The notes: generated from the letters alone by a model not told the origin. Positions 54,276-63,828 are shown, counted from the stretch's first letter. The stretch is DNA of 64,000 bases from an uncultured Bacteroides sp. (GCF_900547205.1 NZ_URFY01000010.1:45829-109828), one strand, 5' to 3'. Numbers and translations are program-made.

Positions 54276-56108
54276 ATGAAAAAGAGAATCATCCAATTTC
54301 TCACAACTTACTTTTTGTTTGTCCTCCTATTTGCTCTACAGAAACCCATTTTCATGGCTTACTACCATGAGTTATATACCGATGTATCCTTCGGCGATTA
54401 CTTCAGCGTCATGTGGCACGGTCTGCCTTTGGATTTATCCCTCGCCGGATATCTGACCGCCATTCCGGGCTTATTGCTTATCGCGTCCGCCTGGACAGAT
54501 TCGTCGATTCTCCGCCGAATCCGCCAAGGTTACTTCGGACTGATTGCCTTCGTGATGGCGTGCATCTTTATCATCGACCTCGGTTTATACGGTTTCTGGG
54601 GCTTCCGACTGGATGCCACCCCGATTTTCTATTTCTTCTCTTCGCCGAAAGACGCTCTGGCGAGTGTCAGTTTTTGGTTTATATTATTAGGTATACTGGC
54701 AATACTGATTTATGCCGCCATCCTATACGGTATCTTTTATCTCGTACTTATCCGCCAGAAAAAAACACTAAAAATACCATATCATCGTCAGAATGTATCC
54801 TTGGCACTTTTACTTCTGACAGGTCTGCTCTTTATTCCAATTCGTGGCGGATTCACCGTTTCTACCATGAACCTGAGTAAAGTCTATTTCAGTCAGGACC
54901 AACGAATGAATCATGCAGCCATCAATCCGGCATTCAGTTTTATGTACTCTGCCACGCATCAGAACAATTTCGAAAAGCAATATCGCTTTATGGAACCGGA
55001 AATTGCAAATGAGCTATCCTCTGAGATGGTAGATAAACCCGTAGTATCGGACAGCATCCCGCAAATCCTGAACACCCAACGTCCCAATATCATCTTTATC
55101 ATCCTCGAAAGTTTCTCCACACATCTGATGGAAACATTCGGTGGCCAGCCCAATGTAGCTGTCAACATGGATAAATTTGCCAAAGAGGGTATCTTATTCA
55201 GCAATTTCTATGCTAATAGTTTCCGCACCGACCGCGGACTGGCTTCTATCATCAGTGCCTATCCGGGGCAGCCGAGCACCAGCATCATGAAATATCCGGA
55301 AAAGACGGACAAACTTCCTTCTATTCCGCGTAGTCTGAAAAATGCGGGATACAACTTGGAATATTACTATGGTGGAGATGCGGACTTTACGAATATGCGT
55401 TCTTATCTGATGTCTTCCGGCATCGAAAAGATTGTTTGCGACAAAGATTTCCCATTGTCGGAACGTACAGGGAAATGGGGAGCACAGGATCATGTATTGT
55501 TCCAACGTCTGATGAAGGACATCAAAGAAGAAAAACAGCAGGAACCTTTCCTGAAACTGGTTCAGACTTCGAGCAGCCACGAACCGTTTGAAGTTCCGTT
55601 CCACAGACTGGATGACAAGGTACTCAATGCCTTTGCTTATGCCGATAGTTGTGTGGGGGATTTTGTGAAACGGTATAAGGAAACACCATTATGGAAAAAC
55701 ACTTTGTTTGTGCTTGTTCCCGACCACCAGGGTGCTTATCCGTATCCGATTGAAAATCCGTTGGACGGACAAACGATACCTCTTATATTAATGGGTGGTG
55801 CAGTGAAAGAACCTCAGGTGATAGATGTATACGGTTCTCAAATTGACATCGCCGCCACTTTGTTCGCACAGATGGGTTTACCTCATGAAGAATTTACCTT
55901 TAGCAAGAATATGCTGAACCCGGATTCTCCGCATTTCGGGTATTTCACCCGTCCGAATTATTTCGGTATGGTAACTCCCGAAAACCAGTTGGTGTATAAT
56001 CTGGATGCCAACACCGTTCAGCTAGACGAAGGCAAAGAGAAAGGAGCAAACCTCGAAAAAGGCAAAGCATACCTTCAAAAACTCTATGACGATCTTGCCA
56101 AACGCTAA
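54276..56108 (+). CDS. LTA-synthase-family membrane phosphoglycerol transferase or sulfatase-fold enzyme
   Basis: A 610-residue inner-membrane protein with about five N-terminal helices (to residue 195) and a periplasmic sulfatase-fold domain. Key residues follow the LtaS pattern: Glu278 in FIILESFS as a metal ligand, catalytic Thr318 in SFRTDRG, the SSSHEPF segment and a DHQG metal site. Gram-negative relatives add phosphoglycerol or phosphoethanolamine to glycans, or remain uncharacterised. The frame is open to 54213; the later start is used because of the promoter. A PAP2 phosphatase gene follows 100 bp downstream. Confidence 0.87.
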   Translation: MKKRIIQFLTTYFLFVLLFALQKPIFMAYYHELYTDVSFGDYFSVMWHGLPLDLSLAGYLTAIPGLLLIASAWTDSSILRRIRQGYFGLIAFVMACIFIIDLGLYGFWGFRLDATPIFYFFSSPKDALASVSFWFILLGILAILIYAAILYGIFYLVLIRQKKTLKIPYHRQNVSLALLLLTGLLFIPIRGGFTVSTMNLSKVYFSQDQRMNHAAINPAFSFMYSATHQNNFEKQYRFMEPEIANELSSEMVDKPVVSDSIPQILNTQRPNIIFIILESFSTHLMETFGGQPNVAVNMDKFAKEGILFSNFYANSFRTDRGLASIISAYPGQPSTSIMKYPEKTDKLPSIPRSLKNAGYNLEYYYGGDADFTNMRSYLMSSGIEKIVCDKDFPLSERTGKWGAQDHVLFQRLMKDIKEEKQQEPFLKLVQTSSSHEPFEVPFHRLDDKVLNAFAYADSCVGDFVKRYKETPLWKNTLFVLVPDHQGAYPYPIENPLDGQTIPLILMGGAVKEPQVIDVYGSQIDIAATLFAQMGLPHEEFTFSKNMLNPDSPHFGYFTRPNYFGMVTPENQLVYNLDANTVQLDEGKEKGANLEKGKAYLQKLYDDLAKR

Positions 56109-56170
56109 GGGGAAGAAAGAAATATAGAATATTTATAAAGCGATATAGAACAGTTTTCTATTCTTTATTG

Positions 56171-56178
56171 TATATTTG
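56171..56178 (+). promoter_or_regulatory. PAP2 gene promoter -7 box
   Basis: TATATTTG matches the consensus about 30 bp before the PAP2 start codon, so the gene has its own promoter. Confidence 0.5.
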
Positions 56179-56208
56179 CGGCATTCAAAAATATAACAAT
56201 AAAGTCTG

Positions 56209-56901
56209 ATGGTACATACCGAAATCGTCAAATTCCTTTCGGAAGTAGATACGAACGTTTTCTTATTCTTCAATGGTGCACATTCTCCTTTCTGGGATTA
56301 CTTCATGAGTACTTTCACCGGGAAATTCATCTGGGTCCCCATGTATGCTACCATATTATATATATTGCTAAAGAATTTCCATTGGAAGATTGTCATCTGC
56401 TATGTAGCAGCCATCGCACTTACTATCACTTTTGCCGACCAGATGTGTAGCAGCATCATTCGCCCGGTAGTAGCACGCCTGCGGCCTGCCAATCCAAACA
56501 ATCCGATTGTGGATATGGTATACATCTTTAACGGCTACCGCGGCGGAAGCTATGGTTTCCCATCGTGCCATGCTGCCAATTCATTCGGCCTTGCCATGTA
56601 TGTAGTATTTATGTTCCGCAAACGATGGCTGAGCCTTTTTATAATAGCATGGGCCATCCTCAATTGTTATACTCGCATCTATCTGGGCGTTCACTATCCC
56701 GGCGATTTACTTGTCGGTGGTATTATCGGAGGTTTCGGCGGATGGCTTTTCTGCACAATTGCCCATAAGATAGCCTCTTACATCCAACCGTCTTCCACCC
56801 GCCTTAGAAAAAACGGATTGAAGGAGACTTCGGTTACTATTTATGTAGGACTACTGACGATACTCGGGATAATCATTTACTCTACCATTCAAAGCTGGTA
56901 G
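56209..56901 (+). CDS. PAP2-family membrane phosphatase, possible lipid A 4'-phosphatase (LpxF-like)
   Basis: A 230-residue integral membrane phosphatase with about six helices. The three PAP2 motifs are present in slightly altered form: Arg85-x6-Arg92-Pro93, PSCH at 118-121 (Cys where Gly is common) and TRIYLGVHYPGD at 155-166 (Thr where Ser is common; His162 and Asp166 conserved). Candidates are lipid A dephosphorylation, as for LpxF of B. thetaiotaomicron, or undecaprenyl pyrophosphate recycling. I recall the Bacteroides lpxF lying close to the leu genes, as here, which is only suggestive. Confidence 0.8.
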   Translation: MVHTEIVKFLSEVDTNVFLFFNGAHSPFWDYFMSTFTGKFIWVPMYATILYILLKNFHWKIVICYVAAIALTITFADQMCSSIIRPVVARLRPANPNNPIVDMVYIFNGYRGGSYGFPSCHAANSFGLAMYVVFMFRKRWLSLFIIAWAILNCYTRIYLGVHYPGDLLVGGIIGGFGGWLFCTIAHKIASYIQPSSTRLRKNGLKETSVTIYVGLLTILGIIIYSTIQSW

Positions 56902-56930
56902 ACCATCGACACTGATATCTAAAAAACAGA

Positions 56931-56963
56931 AAAGCCTGACATTTCTTCTGAATGCCAGGCTTT
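56931..56963. terminator. Bidirectional terminator PAP2/leuB
   Basis: AAAGCCTGACATT (56931-56943) and AATGCCAGGCTTT (56951-56963) pair over 13 bp with one mismatch. T-rich sequence follows on both strands. Confidence 0.75.
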
Positions 56964-57001
56964 CTTGTTATATGGAAGGAAAATAACTAGTTTCCTTTCT
57001 A

Positions 57002-58063
57002 TCAAGCTTTCTTGATATAGTTCACAATCCACTCTCCTACTTCCTTCGTACCGTATTTAGCACCCTCTGCCACTTGAATTTCCGGTGTACGTACATTTTC
57101 ATCTAAAGAAGCATCTACCGCCTTGCGAATCAATGCACCTTCTTCTTTGAGGTCGAAATACTCGAACAACATAGCTACGGAAAGGATTTGTGCCAACGGA
57201 TTGGCAATATTCAATCCCTTAGCCTGCGGCCATGAACCGTGAATCGGTTCGAACACCGGAGTGCTTTCGCCTGTAGAAGCAGAAGGAAGCAAGCCCATAG
57301 AGCCACTGATTACCGAACCTTCATCCGTCAGAATATCACCAAATGTATTTTCAGTTACCATCACATCGAAGAAAGCAGGTTCCTGAATCATCTTCATGGC
57401 AGCATTATCCACAAACATATAGTCAGTAGTCACTTCCGGATAGTTGGGAGCCATCTCCTGTGCAATCTGGCGCCAAAGACGGGAAGAAGCGAGCACATTT
57501 GCCTTATCTACCACCGTCAGGTGCTTTCTGCGCTTCATCGCATACTCAAAAGCTACTTTCAGGATACGTTCGATTTCCGGACGGGTATAGTAGTTGGTAT
57601 CGTATGCCTTGTCATTATCCTGATACTTTTCACCGAAGTACATACCTCCGGTCAGCTCACGAATACAAATAAAATCAGCATTCTCTACCAGTTCCGCACG
57701 CAACGGTGATTTATGAATGAGGCATTTGAAGGTCTGTACCGGACGAATATTAGCAAATAAACCCAATTTCTTACGCATTGCCAACAAGCCCTGTTCCGGA
57801 CGTACCTTGGCAGTAGGGTCATTGTCAAACTTCGGGTCACCTACAGCAGAGAACAACACTGCATCTGCATTCTTACACACCTCGTAAGTTTCTTCAGGAA
57901 ACGGATTGCCCACTTTATCGATGGCATCTGCACCGCAGATTGCATATTCGTAATTTACTTTGTGACCAAACTTCTCGCAAACGGCACTCATTACCTCTAC
58001 ACCTTGTACAGAGATTTCCGGTCCGATACCGTCGCCTGCCAATACAGCAATTTTAAAATCCAT
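57002..58063 (-). CDS. leuB: 3-Isopropylmalate dehydrogenase
   Basis: Oxidative decarboxylation of 3-isopropylmalate to 2-oxoisocaproate (also 3-methylmalate when the citramalate route operates). The start [13 protein letters not shown], the substrate-binding RRELTGG-type segment ([12 protein letters not shown], about 130-141) and the NAD-binding [12 protein letters not shown] loop fit LeuB. It has 353 residues. It is the last gene of the operon, 42 bp after the citramalate-synthase-like gene. Confidence 0.95.
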   Translation of the reverse strand: MDFKIAVLAGDGIGPEISVQGVEVMSAVCEKFGHKVNYEYAICGADAIDKVGNPFPEETYEVCKNADAVLFSAVGDPKFDNDPTAKVRPEQGLLAMRKKLGLFANIRPVQTFKCLIHKSPLRAELVENADFICIRELTGGMYFGEKYQDNDKAYDTNYYTRPEIERILKVAFEYAMKRRKHLTVVDKANVLASSRLWRQIAQEMAPNYPEVTTDYMFVDNAAMKMIQEPAFFDVMVTENTFGDILTDEGSVISGSMGLLPSASTGESTPVFEPIHGSWPQAKGLNIANPLAQILSVAMLFEYFDLKEEGALIRKAVDASLDENVRTPEIQVAEGAKYGTKEVGEWIVNYIKKA

Positions 58064-58105
58064 GTTATTTATTGTTTAGTTTATTAGTGAATCACTAATC
58101 GTTAA

Positions 58106-59659
58106 TCATTTATCGTTATTTTTCTCATATTCGTCTTCGATGATATTCAGCATCTTCACAGTCGCCTTGATGGCAGCTTCTGTCTGGTCGGCATCCAAGC
58201 CGCGTGTACGGAATACACGGTCCTCGTAGCTCCACATGATGACCGTCTGCACAAATGCATCCGTACGTCCACCAGGAGGAATGCTTACGGCATAATTGGT
58301 CAGCATCGGAAATTTACGTCCCAGCGTCACCTTATATATCTTACGCAAAGCACGCACAAAAGCATCATACTGACCGTCGCCACTCGAACTTTCTTCGTAT
58401 TCCTTTCCGTTGATTTCTATCTTCAAAGTTGCCATCGGCTTCAAGCCATGAGCCAGATTCACAAAATAACTCTTCAACTTGACCTTCTCACCCACCGCTC
58501 CATGTTTCAATACATCAGATACGATATAAGGCAAGTCTTCCTGAGTCACCAGTTCTTTCTTGTCGCCCAGTTCGATGATGCGTTCTGTCACTTTACGCAT
58601 AGCGTCTTCGTCCAGTTCCAGTCCAAGGTCTTCAAGATTCTTACGGATATTTGCCTTGCCGCTCGTCTTACCCAACGCATATTCACGTTTACGACCGAAC
58701 CGTTCGGGCAGCAAATCATTGCAATAAAGATTATTCTTATTATCGCCGTCGGCATGAACTCCCGCAACCTGCGTGAAAACATTCTCTCCCACAATCGGCT
58801 TGTTAGCAGGAATCATAATGCCAGAATAAGACTCAACCACTCGGCTTACATCATTCAAACGGCTTTCGTCGATATTGGTTATCGCATTGAAATGATCTTT
58901 CAGAATGGCCTGTACACTAGCCAGGGGTGCATTACCAGCCCGTTCACCCAGACCATTGATTGTAGTGTGCAACCCTCTGACGCCACTCAACACAGCAGCC
59001 AGTACATTGCTCACTGCCAAGTCATAGTCATTGTGCGCATGGAAATCGAAATGAATATCGGGATAACGTTTCTTCATCTTCCGCATATACTCTATCACTT
59101 GAAGCGGATTCAGGATTCCCAAGGTATCCGGCAGCATGAAACGCTTGATACTCGTATCTTTCAATTCGTCCATCAACTGAAACACGTATTCGGGCGAATC
59201 TTTCATGCCGTTACTCCAGTCTTCCAGATAGATATTGACTGTGATATCCTGTTCATCGGCATAATGTACCACGTTGATAATGTCTTCGATATGTTCTTCG
59301 GGACTCTTTTTCAACTGTTGAGTGCAATGCTTCAACGAGCCTTTACAGAGAAGGTTGATGACGCGACAACCGGTATGCTGTATCCAGTCCACCGAAGTGT
59401 GACCGTCTACAAATCCGAGCACTTCCACCTTTTGAAGCAGATTGCGACGGGCCGCCCAGTCGCATATCATCTTCACAGCTTCAAATTCACCGTCAGACAC
59501 ACGCGCTGAGGCAACCTCCACCCGGTCTACTTTCAAATCTTCCAATAGCAAACGGGCAATCATTAGTTTCTCATGGGGTACGAAAGACACTCCGCTGGTT
59601 TGTTCACCATCGCGGAGTGTTGTATCCATGATTTCTATTTTGACGCCTTCTTTTCCCAT
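58106..59659 (-). CDS. Citramalate synthase-like / second 2-isopropylmalate synthase homologue
   Basis: HMGL-like enzyme condensing acetyl-CoA with a 2-oxo acid. The metal and substrate motif [15 protein letters not shown] is at residues 12-26, HAHNDYDLAVSN at about 205-216, and GLGERAGNAPL near 236-246. A C-terminal LeuA-type regulatory domain ends the 517 residues. It differs clearly from the leuA of the same operon, and GEQTSGVSF rather than GEQVPGCQL fits a citramalate synthase making an isoleucine precursor from pyruvate. An isopropylmalate synthase role cannot be excluded. It overlaps leuD by 25 bp. Confidence 0.8.
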   Translation of the reverse strand: MGKEGVKIEIMDTTLRDGEQTSGVSFVPHEKLMIARLLLEDLKVDRVEVASARVSDGEFEAVKMICDWAARRNLLQKVEVLGFVDGHTSVDWIQHTGCRVINLLCKGSLKHCTQQLKKSPEEHIEDIINVVHYADEQDITVNIYLEDWSNGMKDSPEYVFQLMDELKDTSIKRFMLPDTLGILNPLQVIEYMRKMKKRYPDIHFDFHAHNDYDLAVSNVLAAVLSGVRGLHTTINGLGERAGNAPLASVQAILKDHFNAITNIDESRLNDVSRVVESYSGIMIPANKPIVGENVFTQVAGVHADGDNKNNLYCNDLLPERFGRKREYALGKTSGKANIRKNLEDLGLELDEDAMRKVTERIIELGDKKELVTQEDLPYIVSDVLKHGAVGEKVKLKSYFVNLAHGLKPMATLKIEINGKEYEESSSGDGQYDAFVRALRKIYKVTLGRKFPMLTNYAVSIPPGGRTDAFVQTVIMWSYEDRVFRTRGLDADQTEAAIKATVKMLNIIEDEYEKNNDK

Positions 59660-60237
59660 CCTTCTATTTTGTCTTTATTACTAAGCAAGAAATCGATGTC
59701 ATCCAGTCCGTTCATCAGGCAAAGTTTCTTGTAAGCATTGATTTCAAAATGTTCGCTCTTTCCTGTCGCTTTATTGGTGATGGTTTGCTCGGGAAGATTC
59801 ACTTCCACTTCCATCTTCGGATTCGCAAAAATGGAATCGAATAATTCCTGCAAGAATTCTTCTGTAACGACCACCGGAAGCACGAAGTTATTCAATTCGT
59901 TATTCTTGTGGATATCCGCAAAGAAGCTGGATACTACCACACGGAAACCATATCCGGCAATTGCCCACGCAGCGTGTTCGCGACTGGAGCCTGAGCCAAA
60001 GTTCTTTCCTGCCACCAACACTTGGCCGCTGTAGGTAGGATTATTCAAAACGAACTCTGTGTTTATTGAACCGTCGGCATTATATCGCCAGTCACGGAAC
60101 AGATTGTCACCGAAAAACTTTTCTTCACGAGTGGTAGCTTTCAGGAAACGTGCTGGAATAATCTGGTCTGTATCCACATTTTCCAAAGGAAGAGGTACAC
60201 AAGTACTTGTTATTATATTAAATTTTGTCTTAGCCAT
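59635..60237 (-). CDS. leuD: 3-Isopropylmalate dehydratase small subunit
   Basis: Small subunit of the aconitase-type isomerase with LeuC. The swivel-domain signatures are LENVDTDQIIPARFLK (about 18-33) and AGKNFGSGSSREHAAWAI (about 77-94). It has 200 residues. Its 3' end overlaps the next gene by 25 bp, so translation of the two is probably coupled. leuC lies 42 bp upstream. Confidence 0.95.
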   Translation of the reverse strand: MAKTKFNIITSTCVPLPLENVDTDQIIPARFLKATTREEKFFGDNLFRDWRYNADGSINTEFVLNNPTYSGQVLVAGKNFGSGSSREHAAWAIAGYGFRVVVSSFFADIHKNNELNNFVLPVVVTEEFLQELFDSIFANPKMEVEVNLPEQTITNKATGKSEHFEINAYKKLCLMNGLDDIDFLLSNKDKIEGWEKKASK

Positions 60238-60279
60238 CGTCTTATTTACAATTAAATGATTTACGAATTACAATTGAAA

Positions 60280-61674
60280 TTACATCAACTCCCTCGGATC
60301 GGTAATCACGCCTGTCACAGCAGCCGCAGCAGCTACCAGCGGACTAGCCAGCAATGTGCGTGCACCCGGTCCCTGGCGTCCCTCGAAGTTACGGTTGCTA
60401 GTTGACACCGAATATTTTCCGGCAGGAATCTTATCATCATTCATTGCCAGACAAGCGGAACATCCCGGCTGACGAATTGCAAATCCTGCTTCCGTCAATA
60501 TCTTGTCTATTCCTTCTTTGCGAATCTGAGCATCTACCATCCATGAACCCGGAACCAGCCATGCTATCACATTCTCAGCTTTCTTGCGACCTTTCACCAA
60601 TGAAGCAAAAGCACGGAAATCTTCGATACGTCCGTTTGTGCAAGCCCCCAAGAATACATAGTCAATCTTCTTTCCCAGTAATGACTCGCCCGGCTGGAAT
60701 CCCATATACTCCATTGATTTATTGAAAGAAACCTGTGCAGCTTCGCTCATACCTTCAGTGGTAGGAATATTCTGAGTGATTCCCATTCCCATTCCCGGAT
60801 TGGTTCCGTAAGTTATCATTGGCTCAATATCGGCAGCGTCAAAGCGAACTTCTTCATCGAATACCGCATCTTCATCACTCTTCAAAGTCTTCCAATATTC
60901 CATAGCCTTATCCCAGTCTGCACCCTGCGGAGCATTTTCACGACCTTTAATGTACTCGAAAGTCACTTCATCCGGAGCAATCATACCGCCACGTGCACCC
61001 ATTTCAATAGAAAGGTTACAGAGCGTAAGACGACCTTCCATCGTCAGACTGCGGATGGCCGAACCTGCATACTCTACAAAGTAACCGGTAGCGCCGCTGG
61101 TAGTCATCTTCGACATCATATAAAGGGCGATATCTTTTGCAGTCACTCCCTTACCCAGTTCACCGTCAACCGTGATTCGCATCGTTTTCGGTCTTGATTG
61201 TAGGATGCACTGCGAAGCCAATACCATTTCCACCTCGCTCGTACCGATACCAAAAGCTATTGCTCCCATCGCGCCATGAGTAGATGTGTGCGAGTCACCG
61301 CAAACAATTGTCATTCCCGGCAGCGTTAAAGCACGTTCCGGACCTACCACATGGATAATGCCATTCTTTGGATGCATCATGCCGAAGTGCGTCAGTCCAA
61401 AGTCTTTGGCATTCTTCGTCAACGTGTCCACCTGAGTTTTAGAGATGGGGTCCTCAATTGGTTTATCCTGATCGTGTGTCGGTGTGTTATGGTCGGGCAT
61501 ACAATAAACCTTTTCCGGACGCAGCACTTTGATTCCACGTTCACGCAGTCCGGCAAATGCTTGCGGACTGGTCACTTCGTGACAATATAACCGATCGATA
61601 TAAAGCTGTGTGGGACCATCTTCCACGGTAGTCACCACATGGGCATCCCATATTTTATCAAATAATGTATTCAT
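60280..61674 (-). CDS. leuC: 3-Isopropylmalate dehydratase large subunit
   Basis: Iron-sulfur subunit that isomerises 2- to 3-isopropylmalate (and probably citramalate derivatives). [24 protein letters not shown] (about 134-157) and the Fe4S4 cysteines in GACTNGR (about 345-351) and GCSACLAMN (about 405-413) are present. It has 464 residues, the usual length. It is 15 bp after leuA. Confidence 0.96.
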   Translation of the reverse strand: MNTLFDKIWDAHVVTTVEDGPTQLYIDRLYCHEVTSPQAFAGLRERGIKVLRPEKVYCMPDHNTPTHDQDKPIEDPISKTQVDTLTKNAKDFGLTHFGMMHPKNGIIHVVGPERALTLPGMTIVCGDSHTSTHGAMGAIAFGIGTSEVEMVLASQCILQSRPKTMRITVDGELGKGVTAKDIALYMMSKMTTSGATGYFVEYAGSAIRSLTMEGRLTLCNLSIEMGARGGMIAPDEVTFEYIKGRENAPQGADWDKAMEYWKTLKSDEDAVFDEEVRFDAADIEPMITYGTNPGMGMGITQNIPTTEGMSEAAQVSFNKSMEYMGFQPGESLLGKKIDYVFLGACTNGRIEDFRAFASLVKGRKKAENVIAWLVPGSWMVDAQIRKEGIDKILTEAGFAIRQPGCSACLAMNDDKIPAGKYSVSTSNRNFEGRQGPGARTLLASPLVAAAAAVTGVITDPRELM

Positions 61675-61689
61675 TTGCTTATTTACTTT

Positions 61690-63186
61690 TTATGATTTAA
61701 ATTTGTTGATACAGTCAATGTAAGCTTCTACCGAAGCGGCGATAATATCCGTATTCGCTCCGAAACCATAATAAATCTGGTTATCATATTCCACCTGCAT
61801 ATGAACTTTACCTACATCGTCACTTCCCTTACTGATGGCCTGAATTGTAAATTCTTTCAGAGTCATATGGCGGTCGACGATTTTCTTCAAAGCTTTGATG
61901 GCTGCATCTACCGGACCGTTACCACTGGCGCAACCTTCAAACTTCTCGCCTGCTATATTCAATCCTATGCTAGCTACCGAACGCACGCCAACGCCACTAG
62001 TCACTTGCAGGTATTCCAACTTAATGCGATGATTCTGACTGCGATCTGCACCTGCCAATACCAAAACGTCATCATCATTGATATCCTTTTTCTTATCAGC
62101 CAGTTTAAGAAACTCTTCATATACCTTATCCAGTTTCTCCTGATCCAATTGAACACCCAGAATCGCAAGGCGGTTCTTCAATGCGGCACGTCCGCTACGG
62201 GCAGTCAGTACGATAGAGTTATCGTCTATACCCACTTCGTGCGGGTCGATAATCTCGTAAGTCTGCACATTCTTCAGTACGCCATCCTGATGAATTCCAG
62301 AAGAGTGTGCAAAAGCATTGCGTCCTACAATCGCTTTATTGGGCTGCACCGGCATATTCATCAGACTAGATACCATGCGGCTGGTCGGATAAATCTTCTG
62401 AGTATTTATATTTGTCTGAATATCGATTTCATGGTGGCTCTTGATAATCATTGCAATCTCTTCAAGCGCAGTGTTACCGGCACGCTCACCAATTCCGTTA
62501 ATAGTAACTTCCACCTGACGGGCTCCGTTCAGCACACCTGCTATTGTATTAGCCGTTGCCATACCCAAATCATTATGGCAGTGCGTAGAGAGTATCGCAT
62601 TGTCAATGCCGTCTACATGGTCAATCAGATATTTAATCTTGGCTCCGTATTCCGAAGGCAGACAGTAACCTGTCGTATCCGGTATATTCACAACCGTCGC
62701 ACCTGCTTTAATCACAGCTTCTACCACGCGTGCCAGATATTCATTATCCGTACGACCGGCATCCTCTGCATAGAATTCTACATCATCTACAAATTTGCGG
62801 GCATACTTCACAGCAGCTACTGCACGCTCGATAATTTCTTCACGATTCGAATTGAATTTATATTTAATATGCGAATCGGAAGTACCGATACCCGTGTGAA
62901 TACGTTTGTGCTTCGCAAACTTCAGCGCATCTACAGCCACGTCAATATCTTTTTGAACAGCACGAGTCAAGGCACAAATTGTAGGCCAGGTCACGGCTTT
63001 CGAGATTTCAATTACTGAGTTAAAGTCTCCCGGGCTGGAAATGGGGAAACCTGCTTCAATCACGTCTACCCCCAGAGCTTCGAGCGCCTTTGCTACCTGA
63101 ATCTTTTCAACCGTGTTCAACTGGCAACCCGGAACCTGTTCACCATCCCGAAGGGTGGTATCAAAAATAAATAACCTGTTCTCCAT
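61690..63186 (-). CDS. leuA: 2-Isopropylmalate synthase
   Basis: First step of leucine synthesis: acetyl-CoA plus 2-oxoisovalerate. Catalytic start [19 protein letters not shown] (about 4-22), [14 protein letters not shown] (about 200-213) and [14 protein letters not shown] are clear. The C-terminal allosteric domain that senses leucine spans about 390-498. It is the first structural gene of the operon, and lies behind an attenuator whose terminator ends 30 bp before the ATG. It is annotated as leuA rather than citramalate synthase from the GEQVPGCQL loop. Confidence 0.95.
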   Translation of the reverse strand: MENRLFIFDTTLRDGEQVPGCQLNTVEKIQVAKALEALGVDVIEAGFPISSPGDFNSVIEISKAVTWPTICALTRAVQKDIDVAVDALKFAKHKRIHTGIGTSDSHIKYKFNSNREEIIERAVAAVKYARKFVDDVEFYAEDAGRTDNEYLARVVEAVIKAGATVVNIPDTTGYCLPSEYGAKIKYLIDHVDGIDNAILSTHCHNDLGMATANTIAGVLNGARQVEVTINGIGERAGNTALEEIAMIIKSHHEIDIQTNINTQKIYPTSRMVSSLMNMPVQPNKAIVGRNAFAHSSGIHQDGVLKNVQTYEIIDPHEVGIDDNSIVLTARSGRAALKNRLAILGVQLDQEKLDKVYEEFLKLADKKKDINDDDVLVLAGADRSQNHRIKLEYLQVTSGVGVRSVASIGLNIAGEKFEGCASGNGPVDAAIKALKKIVDRHMTLKEFTIQAISKGSDDVGKVHMQVEYDNQIYYGFGANTDIIAASVEAYIDCINKFKS

Positions 63187-63216
63187 TTTCTATTGTTTTA
63201 TATGATTATTAGCATT

Positions 63217-63254
63217 AAAAAAAGCCTTTCACACTTGGAAGTGAGAAAGGCTTT
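63217..63254 (-). terminator. Attenuator terminator of the leu operon
   Basis: Minus-strand stem AAAGCCTTTCTCACTT pairs with AAGTGTGAAAGGCTTT (one mismatch over 16 bp) and runs into seven T at 63223-63217. It sits 30 bp before leuA, so it can switch off the operon. Its 5' arm is also complementary to the leader (see the attenuation finding). Confidence 0.85.
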
Positions 63255-63276
63255 CGTATATCTTCGTTATACACAC

Positions 63277-63360
63277 TTACGCGCAGCACTCACTTCCACT
63301 AACTTTTGATAGTAGAATAATAATACCGCATAGTAGAATATGTATAAACATCTGATTCAT
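63277..63360 (-). CDS. Ile/Leu-rich leader peptide of the leu operon
   Basis: A 27-codon frame 23 nt after the predicted transcript start: MNQMFIHILLCGIIILLSKV then SGSECCA. It has five Ile and four Leu codons, all four Leu being CTA, grouped as ILL and IIILL. This is the composition expected of a sensor of charged tRNA-Leu and tRNA-Ile. It lies directly ahead of a terminator and an alternative antiterminator pairing, so it probably controls transcription rather than giving a functional protein. Confidence 0.8.
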   Translation of the reverse strand: MNQMFIHILLCGIIILLSKVSGSECCA

Positions 63361-63388
63361 TTTTTGTCTCTTTTATTATTTAACGGTG

Positions 63389-63419
63389 CAAAGGTATGGA
63401 TAATTTCTGTACTACCAAA
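63389..63419 (-). promoter_or_regulatory. leu operon promoter
   Basis: Minus-strand TTTG (63419-63416), exactly 19 nt, then TACCTTTG (63396-63389): a full match to the Bacteroides consensus. Transcription is predicted from about 63383, leaving a leader of about 195 nt before leuA. Confidence 0.7.
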
Positions 63420-63521
63420 TAATACGTTACTTTTTTATCATAAAAAACTTCATTTCATAAGTTAAAGTCGATTATTATAAATAATATATCACCGACTAAG
63501 CTGGAATTTCCATCAAACAGA

Positions 63522-63560
63522 AAGAGGGGACATCGTGTATTCAACACTATATCCCCTCTT
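63522..63560 (-). terminator. Terminator of the Cys-rich lipoprotein gene
   Basis: AAGAGGGG...CCCCTCTT arms (63522-63560 region) with additional ATA/TAT and GTGT/ACAC pairing form a long hairpin 22 bp past the stop codon. The following T run is short. Confidence 0.6.
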
Positions 63561-63582
63561 CTTTATGCTCTAAATCAATAGA

Positions 63583-63828
63583 TTACTTCTTTTCATTACA
63601 ACATTCTTTCTTTTCTGTGCAATCAGCTTTCTTTTCGCAAGCTGTAGAATCTTTAACCTGGCAGCAAGAATCACCTTCTACAACAGCAGCAGCTTCTACA
63701 GTTTCTACAGCTTCCACAGTTGTTTCCTCACCCTCAGCGGCAGTCTTAGCTGTTTTGTTGCCTGAACATGAGATTACTGCAAAAGAGAATGTTACTGCCA
63801 TAGCAGCCAAAAATAATTTCGTCTTCAT
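63583..63828 (-). CDS. Small cysteine-rich lipoprotein
   Basis: An 81-residue precursor with a lipoprotein signal (VISC, Cys21). The mature part is Glu/Ala/Val-rich for 30 residues, then has six Cys (55, 56, 64, 70, 76, 77) spaced in a Lys/Glu background. The Cys pairs could bind metal or form disulfides; no family is recognised. A TATATTTG promoter box at 63879-63872 rules out the longer upstream frame. It is the first gene after the rRNA operon terminator. Confidence 0.75.
   Translation of the reverse strand: MKTKLFLAAMAVTFSFAVISCSGNKTAKTAAEGEETTVEAVETVEAAAVVEGDSCCQVKDSTACEKKADCTEKKECCNEKK

Noticed and set aside
58448..59509. Open frame of 353 codons opposite the citramalate-synthase-like gene
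   Set aside because: Shadow of a well-supported gene, with no promoter, no domain and biased composition.
61801..63018. Open frame of 405 codons on the plus strand opposite leuA
   Set aside because: It is antisense to a clear leuA with complete motifs. Its product has a Cys/His/Ile-rich composition typical of reverse-frame shadows and no recognisable domain.
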